Below, piece by piece: positions 26,707-36,147 of a stretch of DNA of 64,000 bases. Every line of letters begins with the position of its first letter. Within the stretch, counting starts at the first letter, position 1. Position numbers and translations under genes: made by a program. Source of the stretch: Sphingomonadales bacterium (GTDB lineage Bacteria; Bacteroidota; Bacteroidia; Flavobacteriales_D; Crocinitomicaceae); assembly GCA_016872115.1 (NCBI GenBank), contig VHBC01000005.1, positions 1-64,000 on the forward strand, given 5' to 3'. The notes below the pieces were generated by a model. The model was not told the DNA's origin and did not search any database. It was given only the letters and a program-made list of their open reading frames with translations.

Positions 26707-27482
26707 GTGTCAAACCAAAAAAACAACTTGGTCAGCACTTTTTAAAGGATGCCGGAACATGTCAAAAAATTGCCAATCAAGTTATCTGGACCGATGCAAC
26801 ACGAAAGGTTCTAGAAATTGGCCCTGGGATGGGCGCCTTGAGCAAGTACTTGTGGGCACTTCCTGAAATTGATTTGTGGTTGCTCGATGTAGACATCGAA
26901 TCCATCGATTATCTCAGGGCCTATTACCCAACACAAGCTGAGCGCATTTTATTTGGTGATTTTTTGCGATTGAACCCTGCTGAACTCTTTGATCAAGATC
27001 CGTTTATCGTGGTTGGAAATTTTCCTTACAATATTTCTTCTCAAATTTTATTTAAGTGCCTTGAATACCGCAACCAAATACCTCAAATAATGGGAATGTT
27101 CCAAAAGGAGGTAGCGGTTAGGGTGGCTCAAAAACCAGGCTCCAAAGAATATGGCATTATTAGTGTTTTATTGCAAACCTTCTATGACATACATTACTGT
27201 TTTACGGTAGATGAACATGTATTTATACCGCCTCCAAAAGTTAAGAGTGGTGTTATCAGATGTGTGCGCAACCAAAGAAGCGCTTTGCCTTGCGATGAAA
27301 AATTGTATTTTCAAGTAGTGAAAGCAGCTTTTAATCAGCGGCGTAAAACCCTCCGTAACTCGCTGCGTGTATTGCTTAAAGATGCGCCGTTACCCGAAAA
27401 ATTTGAACAACAACGACCCGAAAGACTTAGTGTCGAAGACTTTATCGAACTCACTTGTTTTATTGAACAACTTGCCAATTAA
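26703..27482 (+). CDS. rsmA: 16S rRNA dimethyladenosine transferase
   Basis: 259 residues. RsmA (KsgA) dimethylates the two adjacent adenosines near the 3' end of 16S rRNA with S-adenosylmethionine. Seen: KKQLGQHFLKD at the start, motif I EIGPGMGALSKYL, motif IV NFPYNISSQILFK, the VFIPPPKVKSGVIR stretch and the RRKTLRNSLR C-terminal segment. Length is typical. The last four bases overlap the convergent repeat-protein gene. Confidence 0.96.
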   Translation: MSVKPKKQLGQHFLKDAGTCQKIANQVIWTDATRKVLEIGPGMGALSKYLWALPEIDLWLLDVDIESIDYLRAYYPTQAERILFGDFLRLNPAELFDQDPFIVVGNFPYNISSQILFKCLEYRNQIPQIMGMFQKEVAVRVAQKPGSKEYGIISVLLQTFYDIHYCFTVDEHVFIPPPKVKSGVIRCVRNQRSALPCDEKLYFQVVKAAFNQRRKTLRNSLRVLLKDAPLPEKFEQQRPERLSVEDFIELTCFIEQLAN

Positions 27483-29185
27483 GGCTGAAAACCATCTTGG
27501 CGTTCACCGCTAATCTGTTGCCCCTTTTTAAAGATTTTTTTACTGACCAACTGGCCATTTTCATTATAGGCTAAAAACAAGCCGTCTTTGAGCCCATTCT
27601 TGTAATTTATTTCATAAACCAATCTGCCATAGCGATCATATTGCTTGAAAACACCGTGTAGTCTACCGTAGCGGTATTGGGCCACAATTGTGGGCACTAC
27701 ACCACCCGGGTAGTAATTGGTCCAGGTTCCATGCTTGAGTCCATGGTAATATTTACCTGTTTCTTTGACTTGAAAATCTACTTGAGAAAAGGATTCATAG
27801 GAGCCATGAAGGTCTGAAACAGTTTCTTTAAGCCCCATAATGGCCATGCCGTCGGCCATATTTTGTTGCGTAAAAATTTTATAATGTTGTTTTTCTTTGA
27901 GCCTGCCGTTACTGTAATAACTGAGCCATTCGCTGGTTTTATATCCATTTTTATAAACCCCTTGCGTGAGCAAAACACCTTCCGGAGAGTATGATTCCCA
28001 ATTGCCGTTTAATTTTCCGTCTACAAAAGTTGTTTTGTCTTTGAGTCTTCCGTTTTCCCAGTAATTAAACCATTCACCTTCTTCTTTTCCTGCGACGTAG
28101 GATCCTTTCATGAGCAGTGTAGAATCTTCGTACCAGGTTTGCCATAAACCTGTTCTAAGATCATTGCGGTAGCTCCCTGTTCTGTAAAGCGCATTGTTGG
28201 GGTAGAAATATGTCCAATCTCCTGTTCGCAAATCTGCATTGTATTGTGCACGATACGAAAGTTGACCGTTTGTAAAATAATAATGCCACACACTATCCTG
28301 AAGACCTTTCTCAAAAAAGCCATCCATATCGAGGGTCCCCTCTGGGGTAAACCATTTCCAGTAACCTTGTTTTTTGCCCATTAAATAGTTGCCGTATGTG
28401 AGGGTGTCTTTTTCGTTAGCCATGACCATATAGATACCATTTAGGGAATCAGTTTCATAACCAACCTTTTTTTCAAGTACGCCATCGAAACGATAAAACT
28501 CCCATAGACCATCTTTTTTACCGTTTTTAAATGCGCCTCCGATGGAAAGCACACCATTGGCCGTGCGTTCTTCGAATGGCCCCGTCTTCAGGCCGTTTTG
28601 GAAAGTATAAAATTCCTTCACTACACCGTCGATGTAGTAGCTGATAATTTGACCATTTCCGTCTTTGACGGTTTGTAGGTGTGTGCTGTCGGCCTGCCAA
28701 AACGCTTTTAAATAAACGGTATCGTTTTGAACTTTTTCGATGGATTTAGGATGCCCGTCAGCGTAGTAATAGTTCCATAACCCTACCGGACTTCCGAGTT
28801 CAAATTGACCACTCACAAGCAGCTTTCCGTCGCTTCCAAATTCTTTGTATGTGGAGTCTGGGACATTAAATTTAAAGAATGCTTCTTGCTTGACCTGTTT
28901 ATTTGGGTAAAAAAAAGTGCGCTTACCATGGAGACGGTTTCTGTAGTAATTCGCCTCTTCTTCTAGCTGACCATCGTAGTCGTAGAACAGCCATTTTCCA
29001 TGCTTTTCTGTTGTTTGGGGTGAAGCAGAACTGGTAAAATAGGCGCCATAACCTTGCAAATGTTTGTTTTGGGCATCCCAATAAGTACGAACTTTAGGGC
29101 TGAGGTTTTCTTTCAAGACCTTTAGTTCTTGTGCCAAAAAATCAGCGGCAAATATCAATAAAATGAATAGCGATAAGAGGCGCAT
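27479..29185 (-). CDS. MORN/YwqK-type repeat protein, secreted
   Basis: 568 residues from ATG 29185. Signal peptide ending FLA before QELK. The rest is a dozen or more imperfect 22-24-residue repeats of the form G-x-W-x-x-Y-(F/Y)-x-x-G-x-L, as in MORN and YwqK proteins, giving a long beta-sheet solenoid. Database names often call these toxin-antitoxin YwqK antitoxin; nothing here supports a toxin-antitoxin role, and an envelope structural or binding role is more likely. The reading frame opens at 29224, but the upstream codons overlap the end of the LysE gene. It follows that gene by four bases. Confidence 0.8.
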   Translation of the reverse strand: MRLLSLFILLIFAADFLAQELKVLKENLSPKVRTYWDAQNKHLQGYGAYFTSSASPQTTEKHGKWLFYDYDGQLEEEANYYRNRLHGKRTFFYPNKQVKQEAFFKFNVPDSTYKEFGSDGKLLVSGQFELGSPVGLWNYYYADGHPKSIEKVQNDTVYLKAFWQADSTHLQTVKDGNGQIISYYIDGVVKEFYTFQNGLKTGPFEERTANGVLSIGGAFKNGKKDGLWEFYRFDGVLEKKVGYETDSLNGIYMVMANEKDTLTYGNYLMGKKQGYWKWFTPEGTLDMDGFFEKGLQDSVWHYYFTNGQLSYRAQYNADLRTGDWTYFYPNNALYRTGSYRNDLRTGLWQTWYEDSTLLMKGSYVAGKEEGEWFNYWENGRLKDKTTFVDGKLNGNWESYSPEGVLLTQGVYKNGYKTSEWLSYYSNGRLKEKQHYKIFTQQNMADGMAIMGLKETVSDLHGSYESFSQVDFQVKETGKYYHGLKHGTWTNYYPGGVVPTIVAQYRYGRLHGVFKQYDRYGRLVYEINYKNGLKDGLFLAYNENGQLVSKKIFKKGQQISGERQDGFQP

Positions 29186-29189
29186 AGGC

Positions 29190-29852
29190 TTAAATAAAAC
29201 TGCGGAAAATAAAGAAGAGACCAAAGCTGATAAATAGCATTCCGATGATCTTGTTGATCACATTAAGTAATTTTTCGGTGACCAAATTTCTGATTTTTTT
29301 GGCCGCAGAAATTTTGATAATGTCAAAAGCAAAGTAGGTGAGTAAGACGAAACCGAGATAGAAAAATAAAAATAAATTCGTATCGTTTGGACTTTCGCGT
29401 TTGGCCACTGACGCAACACTTAACCAATAAAATACGACGAGCGGATTGGCAAAGTTCAGTAGGAAACCTTTTGCAATGAGGAGTCCAAAATTCTTTTTAG
29501 GGTCGGCACTTTCTTTGAGATGGTATTTTTCGGTTACGTCTTCTAGCTCTCGGTCTCCGTCGTGTATTTTTGTTTTCTTGATGAGATTCACTATGCCATA
29601 AACGATAAATATAAGCCCACCTAAACGATCAAAAAGCTCTTTGTTTTCTCCTGAAAGCAAAGTATTGATTTGTTCTACAAATAAGACAGCGAGTAAAATA
29701 TATACCACATCGCTAAGTATGACCCCCAGATCAATGGCTAAAGCGCTGCGGATACCTTTTGTGATGCTCTTCTCGAGTAGAACAAAAAATACAGGACCTG
29801 GCATTATTGAAAGAATTAGGCCAATGGTAAAGGCGTGGAAAAACATATCCAT
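29190..29852 (-). CDS. LysE family exporter
   Basis: 220 residues with six predicted transmembrane helices. The N-terminal IMPGPVFFVLLEKSIT stretch and LNFANPLVVFYWL in the middle are characteristic of LysE/RhtB amino-acid exporters. The loop between helices 3 and 4 is charged and long (about 95-130). Substrate unknown. A TAAATTTG box sits four bases before the ATG. The MORN-repeat gene follows four bases downstream. Confidence 0.88.
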   Translation of the reverse strand: MDMFFHAFTIGLILSIMPGPVFFVLLEKSITKGIRSALAIDLGVILSDVVYILLAVLFVEQINTLLSGENKELFDRLGGLIFIVYGIVNLIKKTKIHDGDRELEDVTEKYHLKESADPKKNFGLLIAKGFLLNFANPLVVFYWLSVASVAKRESPNDTNLFLFFYLGFVLLTYFAFDIIKISAAKKIRNLVTEKLLNVINKIIGMLFISFGLFFIFRSFI

Positions 29853-29856
29853 GTAA

Positions 29857-29864
29857 CAAATTTA
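29857..29864 (-). promoter_or_regulatory. -7 box (TAaaTTTG) four bases before the LysE start
   Basis: On the minus strand: TAAATTTG, TTAC, ATG at 29852. Consistent with a leaderless mRNA. Confidence 0.6.
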
Positions 29865-29938
29865 ACCGATTAAACCCATGAAATGAGAATGGATTGCTAA
29901 TGTTACTTACAGCGCGATGTTTATTTCAGGAAATGCAC

Positions 29939-29946
29939 TAAATTTG
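29939..29946 (+). promoter_or_regulatory. -7 box (TAaaTTTG) for the acidic protein gene
   Basis: TAAATTTG lies 18 bases before ATG 29965 and inside the upstream extension of the open frame, so the earlier in-frame start at 29917 is not used. Confidence 0.55.
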
Positions 29947-29964
29947 TGGCTCAATTCTAACATT

Positions 29965-30324
29965 ATGAAAACTTTGCGCGCCAACCAAAAACTGGAACAA
30001 ATAATTGCCAACGTCGAGAAAAAAGGCTTAGAAGCACCTCGCCTCATCGAAGACCTCAAAGAACTCAGAGAAATGGCGTTACTCGAACAAGATCCACTGG
30101 TTGTCAAGGTTCTACGTCTTACCTACGAGTTTATTCAAGAAAATGAATGTTTTGATGTCGAAGCGCAATACGAAGAAGACGAGGAAGGCAATGAGTATCC
30201 GATTGAAATTGACGACAACGAAAACTTGTTATATTTCTTAAATCTACTTAAGAATGCAGACCACAAGATTAACCGTGAAGAAATCAAAGATTACCGCGCT
30301 GCGCTTAAATTAGAACTTTATTAA
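29965..30324 (+). CDS. Acidic helical hypothetical protein
   Basis: 119 residues, no signal peptide or membrane segment. Helical N-terminal half (about 1-65), then a strongly acidic segment (about 65-85, EEDEEGNEYPIEIDDNE) and a short helical end. No family recognised. It is a single-gene unit with its own promoter and a shared bidirectional terminator downstream. A cytoplasmic adaptor role is possible. Confidence 0.68.
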   Translation: MKTLRANQKLEQIIANVEKKGLEAPRLIEDLKELREMALLEQDPLVVKVLRLTYEFIQENECFDVEAQYEEDEEGNEYPIEIDDNENLLYFLNLLKNADHKINREEIKDYRAALKLELY

Positions 30325-30401
30325 GCAACCCTTCACCAATCTGATCGTCTTGCTGCTAAAGAGCAAGTCATTTGTTCATTTTGGTTTTAATTATCTTGCA
30401 G

Positions 30402-30433
30402 AAAAAACCTGGAAAGTCCTTCCAGGTTTTTTT
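30402..30433. terminator. Bidirectional intrinsic terminator
   Basis: A-run, CCTGGAA stem, five-base loop AGTCC, TTCCAGG, T-run. The symmetric A and T tracts let it end both the acidic protein gene (plus) and the AddB-like gene (minus), whose stop codon touches it. Confidence 0.88.
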
Positions 30434-33233
30434 ATGTGCAGAATTGGCAATATTTTGCCTCTGGGTTGTGTGAAAATGGTATTTCAGTGTCCATTAACTG
30501 CGCAACAAGCGCTTGCATCCCGTCTTCAAAAAGTTTTGGAATCATGCTTAAATCTGTGTTTTTATCGTAGCTCAATGCAAAGTCTTCAGATACATTGATC
30601 AATGATTCGATGCGTGCTTCTGCAGGAAGTTGTCCGTATTGTGCCTCAAAGAAAAGTGTATATAAACAAAGCTGCATCACGTGTTTAGGTTTGGTGAGAT
30701 TGGTAAATGCATCGTGTTTAGCACTCATTTTAACATCTTCGTCCTTGACCTTTCCTGACTTGTAATCTATGACTCTGTAGCCATTTTGGCCAATTCGGTC
30801 AATTCGATCAATAAAGCCGACAAAGAGAATAGGAATTTGTGACTGTTCGATTTGAACCATTTGCGTTAGTTCAAATCTAGCCTCAAGTTGTTCAATAAAG
30901 AGTGGTTCATGAAGTTGTTGAACAAAATCAAGTTCTTTTCTGAGGTGTTGATTGGTCAAATCAAGCGCCATTTCAAAGCTCAGTAAATTCTTGCCGCGTT
31001 CAAATAACGTTGCATTTTGGTCGAAGTACTTAAGAAAGTGTTTTCTTAAAATAGCTGGGTAGGTATTGAGCATTTGAGAAATGTCCTTAGCGGTAACTGG
31101 CCCAGGAGCTGGCTCAATACGTTTGCCGTTTTTGTCTTTTTGCGCAAAAGGTGTAAAAAGTTCTTCCAAACAAGCGTGAATAAGTGAGCCGAATGTACTT
31201 GCAGCAAGGTCTTCCTCAACTTCCTCCTCTTCTCCAAATTCAACTACATAACGGTAATAAAAGTCTAAAGGACAATTGGCGAATTTACGCAATGCAGAAG
31301 CTGAAACGCCATTTTTAAGGTAGGCAAGTAATCGTTCTTGAATAGCGGTATTTTTGGGAATCGCCGAAACTTCTTGGTTTTGTTCATCAGTTGGTATCTG
31401 GTAATAAAAGGTTTGCCAATTCACATTTGGATTAGCGGCGCGCCACTCCATTTCTAATTGCAGTAAATAGCGACTTTTTTCATGGCTTCCAAGGACTTCA
31501 CTGGTTGTTGTGTATGTAAAAGTAAGGTGTCGTGCATGATGGAGTAGTCTGTAAAAGTGCTGTGCAAAAAGTCCTTGTTTATCGCGGTTGCTTGGCAAGC
31601 CAAAGGCACTACGCAAATCCATAGGGATAATACTCTGAATGGGATTGGTAGGCGGAAGCTTCCCTTCATTCATGCCGAGCACATAAATATGTTCGAAGTC
31701 AAGTAGGCGTGTTTCAAGAAGTCCGGTGATTTGCAAGCCTTCTGTTGGACTACCAATATAAGCGAGGTGCGCACGCGTCCAATGTTGGTAAAATAGCTTT
31801 TTAAAGCTACTAAGTGCCATTTCGGGAAAAGCGTCGTCAAATAACAATTCGAATTGCCTGCAGCAGGTTTCAAAAGATAGCAGTGCGGTGCGTTCAAAAT
31901 CGTTTTCTTCTGGAATGTGTAGTAGCAAGAATGAATTGATTTTTCTCAATTGAGTCAAACCTTGTTGCCAGTCTGCTTGCCAGTCTGCGTTAAGCAATTC
32001 TAGGAGCTCCTGCAGTTTATTGGGAAGTTGGAGTTGATCAACTCGCTGAAAAACGCGGTTAAATTGTACCGTATGTTTTTCAACTTTTGCCAATGCATGG
32101 AGTTCCTTTTGATTAAAAGCAATTGTAATAAACGCATGATGGCAAAAGCGCTGAAAATCTTTGTAGTACAGTGCTTTGGTCCGAAACTTTTGATGGTTCT
32201 CTTGGAGTTGAAAACAAAGGTCTATCCAAGTTCTTATTGGTGTTTGTTCAAGTGGAAGACCGAGCGTAATGTTTGCTTGACCAACTGTTTTGGGAATATT
32301 GCGAATGGCGGCGTGCACCAATGATTCGTCGGCAAGTAATACCAGTACCTCACTCCAGTCTGTATGCGTATTTTGGTATAGTTCGGTTGCGAGCACTTTC
32401 ACTTGTCCGATGTGTTGCGCACATTCAATTTCCTTTACATGATAAGTAGCTGTGCGTAAGGCGTCAGGAAGATCATCGGGGGCACCCAACCCAAAAAAAG
32501 TACTGTTTTTACGTTGAAAATTACCTGCTTCGTGAAAAGGGTTATCAAAATAATAACGATCCGAATCCTGGATATATTCCGCTTGTTTGGCGTTTATTAA
32601 ATATTTGATGAGTTGTTGTTCTGCCAATGAAAGCGCATTAAAACCTGCAAAAATAAAGTACTGAGCAGGTTTAAAGTAGTGGCTAGGATTTGTAGCAAGT
32701 TCTCGGTAGGCTTGGGCTTTTGTGCAAGAATTAGTCTCTTTTAAATGTTTTAATAAACCCCCGTGTAGTTTGGGAATAAGCTCCCAAAATAGCATAAATT
32801 TTTTCTGCGAAGCAGAATAGGCTTCTTCGTCAATTTGCCAGCTTTCTAGGGCTTTAATTGAGGCTAAATTTTGATAGAGTTGTTGGTGATCAACTAGATA
32901 CCTGTCTACATCATCAAAATCGGATAGTAGGATTGGACCCCAAGTGAGGTAATCTTCAAAGCTAAGTGCCTGCTCTTGAAAAAGACTTTTGTAAATATTG
33001 TAAAGTGAAAGCAGGGTGCGTGTGGGATGCTGTATGGTTTTCTTTGTAAGGTCGCTTATCCATTGATCGATGGTGAGGATTTGAGGCGAAACGAGCGGCC
33101 CATGATTCATTTGGAACAACGCATTTTGTAAATAGCGTTTGGCTCTTTCAGAAGGAAGTATGATGAAAAGATCTTTTGCAGCTATCTTTTTAGCCAAGAT
33201 TTGATGCGCAAGTCGGTCTAAGAATTTCATCAT
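30432..33233 (-). CDS. AddB-like PD-(D/E)XK nuclease/inactivated helicase
   Basis: 933 residues. The C-terminal nuclease domain (about 680-933) has HACLEEL, then GFIDRIDRI and VIDYKSGK, giving the catalytic His, Asp, Asp and Lys of the RecB/AddB nuclease superfamily. The first Fe-S cysteine is in FANCPLDFYYRY; two more are in YCQFC at the very end. N-terminally, LFIILPSERAKRYL replaces a Walker A loop, so the helicase part should not hydrolyse ATP, as in other Bacteroidota AddB-like proteins. No AddA partner lies next to it. Likely role is double-strand-break end processing. The frame opens at 33362, but ATG 33233 follows the upstream gene's stop by 13 bases and begins MMKFLDRLAHQIL. Confidence 0.82.
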   Translation of the reverse strand: MMKFLDRLAHQILAKKIAAKDLFIILPSERAKRYLQNALFQMNHGPLVSPQILTIDQWISDLTKKTIQHPTRTLLSLYNIYKSLFQEQALSFEDYLTWGPILLSDFDDVDRYLVDHQQLYQNLASIKALESWQIDEEAYSASQKKFMLFWELIPKLHGGLLKHLKETNSCTKAQAYRELATNPSHYFKPAQYFIFAGFNALSLAEQQLIKYLINAKQAEYIQDSDRYYFDNPFHEAGNFQRKNSTFFGLGAPDDLPDALRTATYHVKEIECAQHIGQVKVLATELYQNTHTDWSEVLVLLADESLVHAAIRNIPKTVGQANITLGLPLEQTPIRTWIDLCFQLQENHQKFRTKALYYKDFQRFCHHAFITIAFNQKELHALAKVEKHTVQFNRVFQRVDQLQLPNKLQELLELLNADWQADWQQGLTQLRKINSFLLLHIPEENDFERTALLSFETCCRQFELLFDDAFPEMALSSFKKLFYQHWTRAHLAYIGSPTEGLQITGLLETRLLDFEHIYVLGMNEGKLPPTNPIQSIIPMDLRSAFGLPSNRDKQGLFAQHFYRLLHHARHLTFTYTTTSEVLGSHEKSRYLLQLEMEWRAANPNVNWQTFYYQIPTDEQNQEVSAIPKNTAIQERLLAYLKNGVSASALRKFANCPLDFYYRYVVEFGEEEEVEEDLAASTFGSLIHACLEELFTPFAQKDKNGKRIEPAPGPVTAKDISQMLNTYPAILRKHFLKYFDQNATLFERGKNLLSFEMALDLTNQHLRKELDFVQQLHEPLFIEQLEARFELTQMVQIEQSQIPILFVGFIDRIDRIGQNGYRVIDYKSGKVKDEDVKMSAKHDAFTNLTKPKHVMQLCLYTLFFEAQYGQLPAEARIESLINVSEDFALSYDKNTDLSMIPKLFEDGMQALVAQLMDTEIPFSHNPEAKYCQFCT

Positions 33234-33246
33234 GGCAAACGATTGG

Positions 33247-34467
33247 TTAATCGAACCAAACTTTTTCAAAGAAAGATTGCGGCCTATTGGAGTGAATAAA
33301 TTTGTGCCCCCCGTAGCATTTGATGATGGCAAAATGATTGGCTCCAAACTGAATTTGCACACAATTGAGCCCTTCTGGGTAGGTGTCAGAAAGGCCTTCG
33401 AATACGGTAGAACCGTCGTCTAAGGTTTTTTTGGTAATGCGACCTGCAGTAGGTGGATTGATATAAATACTTGCGATTTCTTCTGGATTCAGGAGTTGAT
33501 CCAAGGGATGAATAACGACTTCATAGGTATTTCCTTGGCCAAGTTCGCGGTAGACTAAACGAACTGTGTTGTCTTGGAGCGTTTCGACAAGAGGTTTACC
33601 TGGAAACTTTGCAACTAAACCAGAAGCGGGGTCAGTCTGAATATATTCTGTTGGTTTTTTAAGTAAGCGTTTGCTTGGAGGCGGTGTAGCGCTGATAGTC
33701 CATTGTACGGGTCTCACTTTGTATCCTTTGGCGCGCAAGAGCTGTAATATACCTTCTTCGCCACCTAAATGCCCTGCACCCACAGCACAAAAGAAGGGCT
33801 GCTGTTTTTTAAGCAAAGAAAGAAGTGTGTCCCGCATTTGGTAATTGCGCTTGACGATTACCTCTTGGTAAAGGCTATCTTGAACGGACAAATAGGATTT
33901 CATAAAACGTTGTAATGCATCGAGGTCACCTCTGAGGTATAATTCAAGAAGTTTTTCTTGGGTGAACGAATTGATTTGGTTATCGATGATCTTTCGTTCG
34001 CTCAGTTTGAATTCATTGGACAACGCGTATTGGTCTTCTAGTTTTTCTAGTGCTATTGTTTTTTTACCAAGTTGTAGAGCAAGTACTTGGAAATAAGCAT
34101 CTAGAAATTGGGGCATGCCATCTTCAGAGCCATAAAGCGTTTTGGAATTTAGTGCAAAGGTTGTGTATGACTTTCCTTGGTTGTCTATGCGCGTTTCGGG
34201 CAGCGTTTTACGGGTATCCATTGCGGAAAAAAGCTGATAAATATCTGTCTCAAGGACTATATTTGGTGCTTGCTCAAAGACAATATAGGTACTATCCGAG
34301 AGATCGAAAAGCGCTCGGTCATTGGCATGAAGTGTGCCGAAAAGGTATGATTTGGCTGCTGATTTTGGCTGCGATATTTCCCACAATAGTTCTTTATCGG
34401 GCTCAATGATTTGTGCACTAAGATTTATATGAATGGGAGTCAATAAAAAGAGCAGGAAAAAATGCAT
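33247..34467 (-). CDS. TraB/GumN family protein
   Basis: 406 residues. Signal peptide ending LSA before QIIE. The TraB/GumN hallmarks are the opening YLFGTLHAND and the later GAGHLGGEEGIL, carrying the conserved His residues of this erythromycin-esterase-like or Tiki-like metalloprotease fold. The C-terminal 130 residues are an extra beta-rich region not found in the shortest members. A periplasmic metal-dependent hydrolase is suspected but substrate unknown. The frame begins with TTG 34470 directly before ATG 34467. It lies between hutI (14 bases upstream) and the AddB-like gene in a minus-strand run. Confidence 0.8.
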   Translation of the reverse strand: MHFFLLFLLTPIHINLSAQIIEPDKELLWEISQPKSAAKSYLFGTLHANDRALFDLSDSTYIVFEQAPNIVLETDIYQLFSAMDTRKTLPETRIDNQGKSYTTFALNSKTLYGSEDGMPQFLDAYFQVLALQLGKKTIALEKLEDQYALSNEFKLSERKIIDNQINSFTQEKLLELYLRGDLDALQRFMKSYLSVQDSLYQEVIVKRNYQMRDTLLSLLKKQQPFFCAVGAGHLGGEEGILQLLRAKGYKVRPVQWTISATPPPSKRLLKKPTEYIQTDPASGLVAKFPGKPLVETLQDNTVRLVYRELGQGNTYEVVIHPLDQLLNPEEIASIYINPPTAGRITKKTLDDGSTVFEGLSDTYPEGLNCVQIQFGANHFAIIKCYGGHKFIHSNRPQSFFEKVWFD

Positions 34468-34481
34468 CAATCCAAAGTTAA

Positions 34482-35714
34482 TTAAATAAATACACGCTGG
34501 ATGTGTTTTTCTGTGTAAGCATAAGCCAAATAAGCCAATGACGGGATTTCATTGGTGAGTAAAATTGGCGATCTTCTGCCAAGTGCAATTTTACCATGGG
34601 TGCTTTGTAATTCGAGAGCAGCTGCTGCATTGATGGTGAGGGCGTTGATGGCCGCTTCTGGTGTCATTTTCATTTTTATACAGGCTAAAGAAAGCACATG
34701 CATGAGGTCATAACTAGGAGCAGATCCTGGGTTAAAGTCACTGGCTAGTGCCACAATTGCACCTGCGTTAATGAGTTCATTTGCTGCACCGTAAGGTATC
34801 GAAAGAAAATGTGAACAACCAGGCAGAAGCGTAGCTATGCAATTGCTTTTTGCAAGTGCAGCAATATCCGAAGCATCGAGTTCTTCGAGGTGGTCTACTG
34901 AAACTGCACCTTTTGAAATTGCGGCAGGGATGCCACCTAAAACAGAAAACTGGTTGACATGAACTTTTCCTTTAAGTCCAAAGCATTGCCCCGCTTCGAG
35001 TATTTGGCACATTTCGTCTGTACTGAAATAGTTGCGTTCGCAAAAAATATCGATGTAGTCGGCTAGATTTTCTGCAGCAATTTGAGGCAGCATTTCGTTG
35101 ATGATGAGGTCAATATAGGCGCTCCGCTGGTCTTTATAGGCAAGTGGAATGGCGTGTGCACCAAGAAACGTTGCTTTGATTTGTACTTTACAAGATGACT
35201 TTAATTGTTGAATAACCCGGAGCATTTTAAGCTCTGCTTCTGTACTAAGGCCGTAACCGGATTTGATTTCTATAGCACCAGTGCCGGCGGCAATCATTTT
35301 TTGAATGCGAATATAAGCAGCGTCGAAAAGTTCTTGTTCGGACATTTCTGCTAGTTTGCGTGCTGAATTGAGAATGCCGCCGCCTTTGGCCGCAATAGCT
35401 TCATAACTGAGACCATTGATCCGGTCTATAAATTCTTCTTCGCGGCTAGCTGCAAAAACGGTGTGGGTGTGAGAATCAATAAATGCAGGAAGCACATAGC
35501 AATTACTTGCATCTATAACCTCTACATCGCGCCAATCGGTTATGCCAGGCCATTCACTCATAGGTCCATAAGCAATGACTTCGTTGTCCTCTAATGCCAA
35601 GTAGGCATTTTCGATCACTGGTAGCACTTGCATTTGAGCAGCGCGGACTACCTCAGGTAGATCTTCGCCAGCTTGAACCAGGCCTTTGATATTTTTAATA
35701 AATTGTTTGCGCAT
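34482..35714 (-). CDS. hutI: Imidazolonepropionase
   Basis: 410 residues of the amidohydrolase superfamily. It hydrolyses 4-imidazolone-5-propionate to formiminoglutamate, the third step of histidine degradation. Seen: metal-binding HTH in FIDSHTHTVFA (about 76), EIKSGYGLS, the metal His in AHAIPL, HVNQFS, and SDFNPGSAPS near the C-terminus. All are typical of HutI. The other hut genes are not in this window. A GTG at 35726 could start four codons earlier. Divergent from yraN with a 50-base spacer. Confidence 0.93.
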   Translation of the reverse strand: MRKQFIKNIKGLVQAGEDLPEVVRAAQMQVLPVIENAYLALEDNEVIAYGPMSEWPGITDWRDVEVIDASNCYVLPAFIDSHTHTVFAASREEEFIDRINGLSYEAIAAKGGGILNSARKLAEMSEQELFDAAYIRIQKMIAAGTGAIEIKSGYGLSTEAELKMLRVIQQLKSSCKVQIKATFLGAHAIPLAYKDQRSAYIDLIINEMLPQIAAENLADYIDIFCERNYFSTDEMCQILEAGQCFGLKGKVHVNQFSVLGGIPAAISKGAVSVDHLEELDASDIAALAKSNCIATLLPGCSHFLSIPYGAANELINAGAIVALASDFNPGSAPSYDLMHVLSLACIKMKMTPEAAINALTINAAAALELQSTHGKIALGRRSPILLTNEIPSLAYLAYAYTEKHIQRVFI

Positions 35715-35751
35715 ACGTATTTTCACTGTAAAGATACGGTCAATTTCGGCT

Positions 35752-35759
35752 TATTTTCG
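35752..35759 (+). promoter_or_regulatory. Possible -7 box (TAttTTcG) for yraN
   Basis: TATTTTCG differs from TAnnTTTG at one base and is five bases before ATG 35765. Weak evidence on its own. Confidence 0.3.
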
Positions 35760-35764
35760 CAGAG

Positions 35765-36145
35765 ATGAAAGAAAGAAATGCAAGCATGTCTCACGATCTA
35801 TTGGGTAAGTGGGGCGAGGCCTATGCATTGAATTATTTACTCGAGCTTGGTTATGCCCTCCAAGCTAGAAATTATAAGTTCAACCGCATGGAAATCGATT
35901 TAGTGCTCATTGACCATCAAACAATGGTTGTGGTTGAGGTAAAAACCAGGCATAGTGCCGAACTCGGAGAACCATGGCGGTCCGTAAATCTCGCTAAACA
36001 AAAGCAAATTATTAGAGTGGCTAATTATTACACAAAGACCATCCAATGGCCAAATGAAGTGCGCTTTGATGTTGTGTCAATTGTGCATAACAGTAACCAC
36101 ACTGACCTCACGCACATCAAGGATGCATTTAGCCCTGGTCCTTGA
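35765..36145 (+). CDS. YraN family (UPF0102) nuclease-fold protein
   Basis: 126 residues. The restriction-endonuclease-like fold is shown by GKWGEAYALNYLL, MEIDLVLID and VVVEVKTRH, which give the Glu, Asp and ExK residues of the UPF0102/YraN family. The family is broadly conserved and may act on DNA during recombination or uptake; this is not proven. Single gene between divergent hutI and convergent lpdA, whose stop lies two bases away. ATG 35786 is a possible second start. Confidence 0.9.
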   Translation: MKERNASMSHDLLGKWGEAYALNYLLELGYALQARNYKFNRMEIDLVLIDHQTMVVVEVKTRHSAELGEPWRSVNLAKQKQIIRVANYYTKTIQWPNEVRFDVVSIVHNSNHTDLTHIKDAFSPGP

Positions 36146-36147
36146 AT

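Noticed and set aside
27479-29185. Toxin-antitoxin system suggested by the YwqK label
   Set aside because: No toxin gene is adjacent, and the protein has a signal peptide and many repeats.
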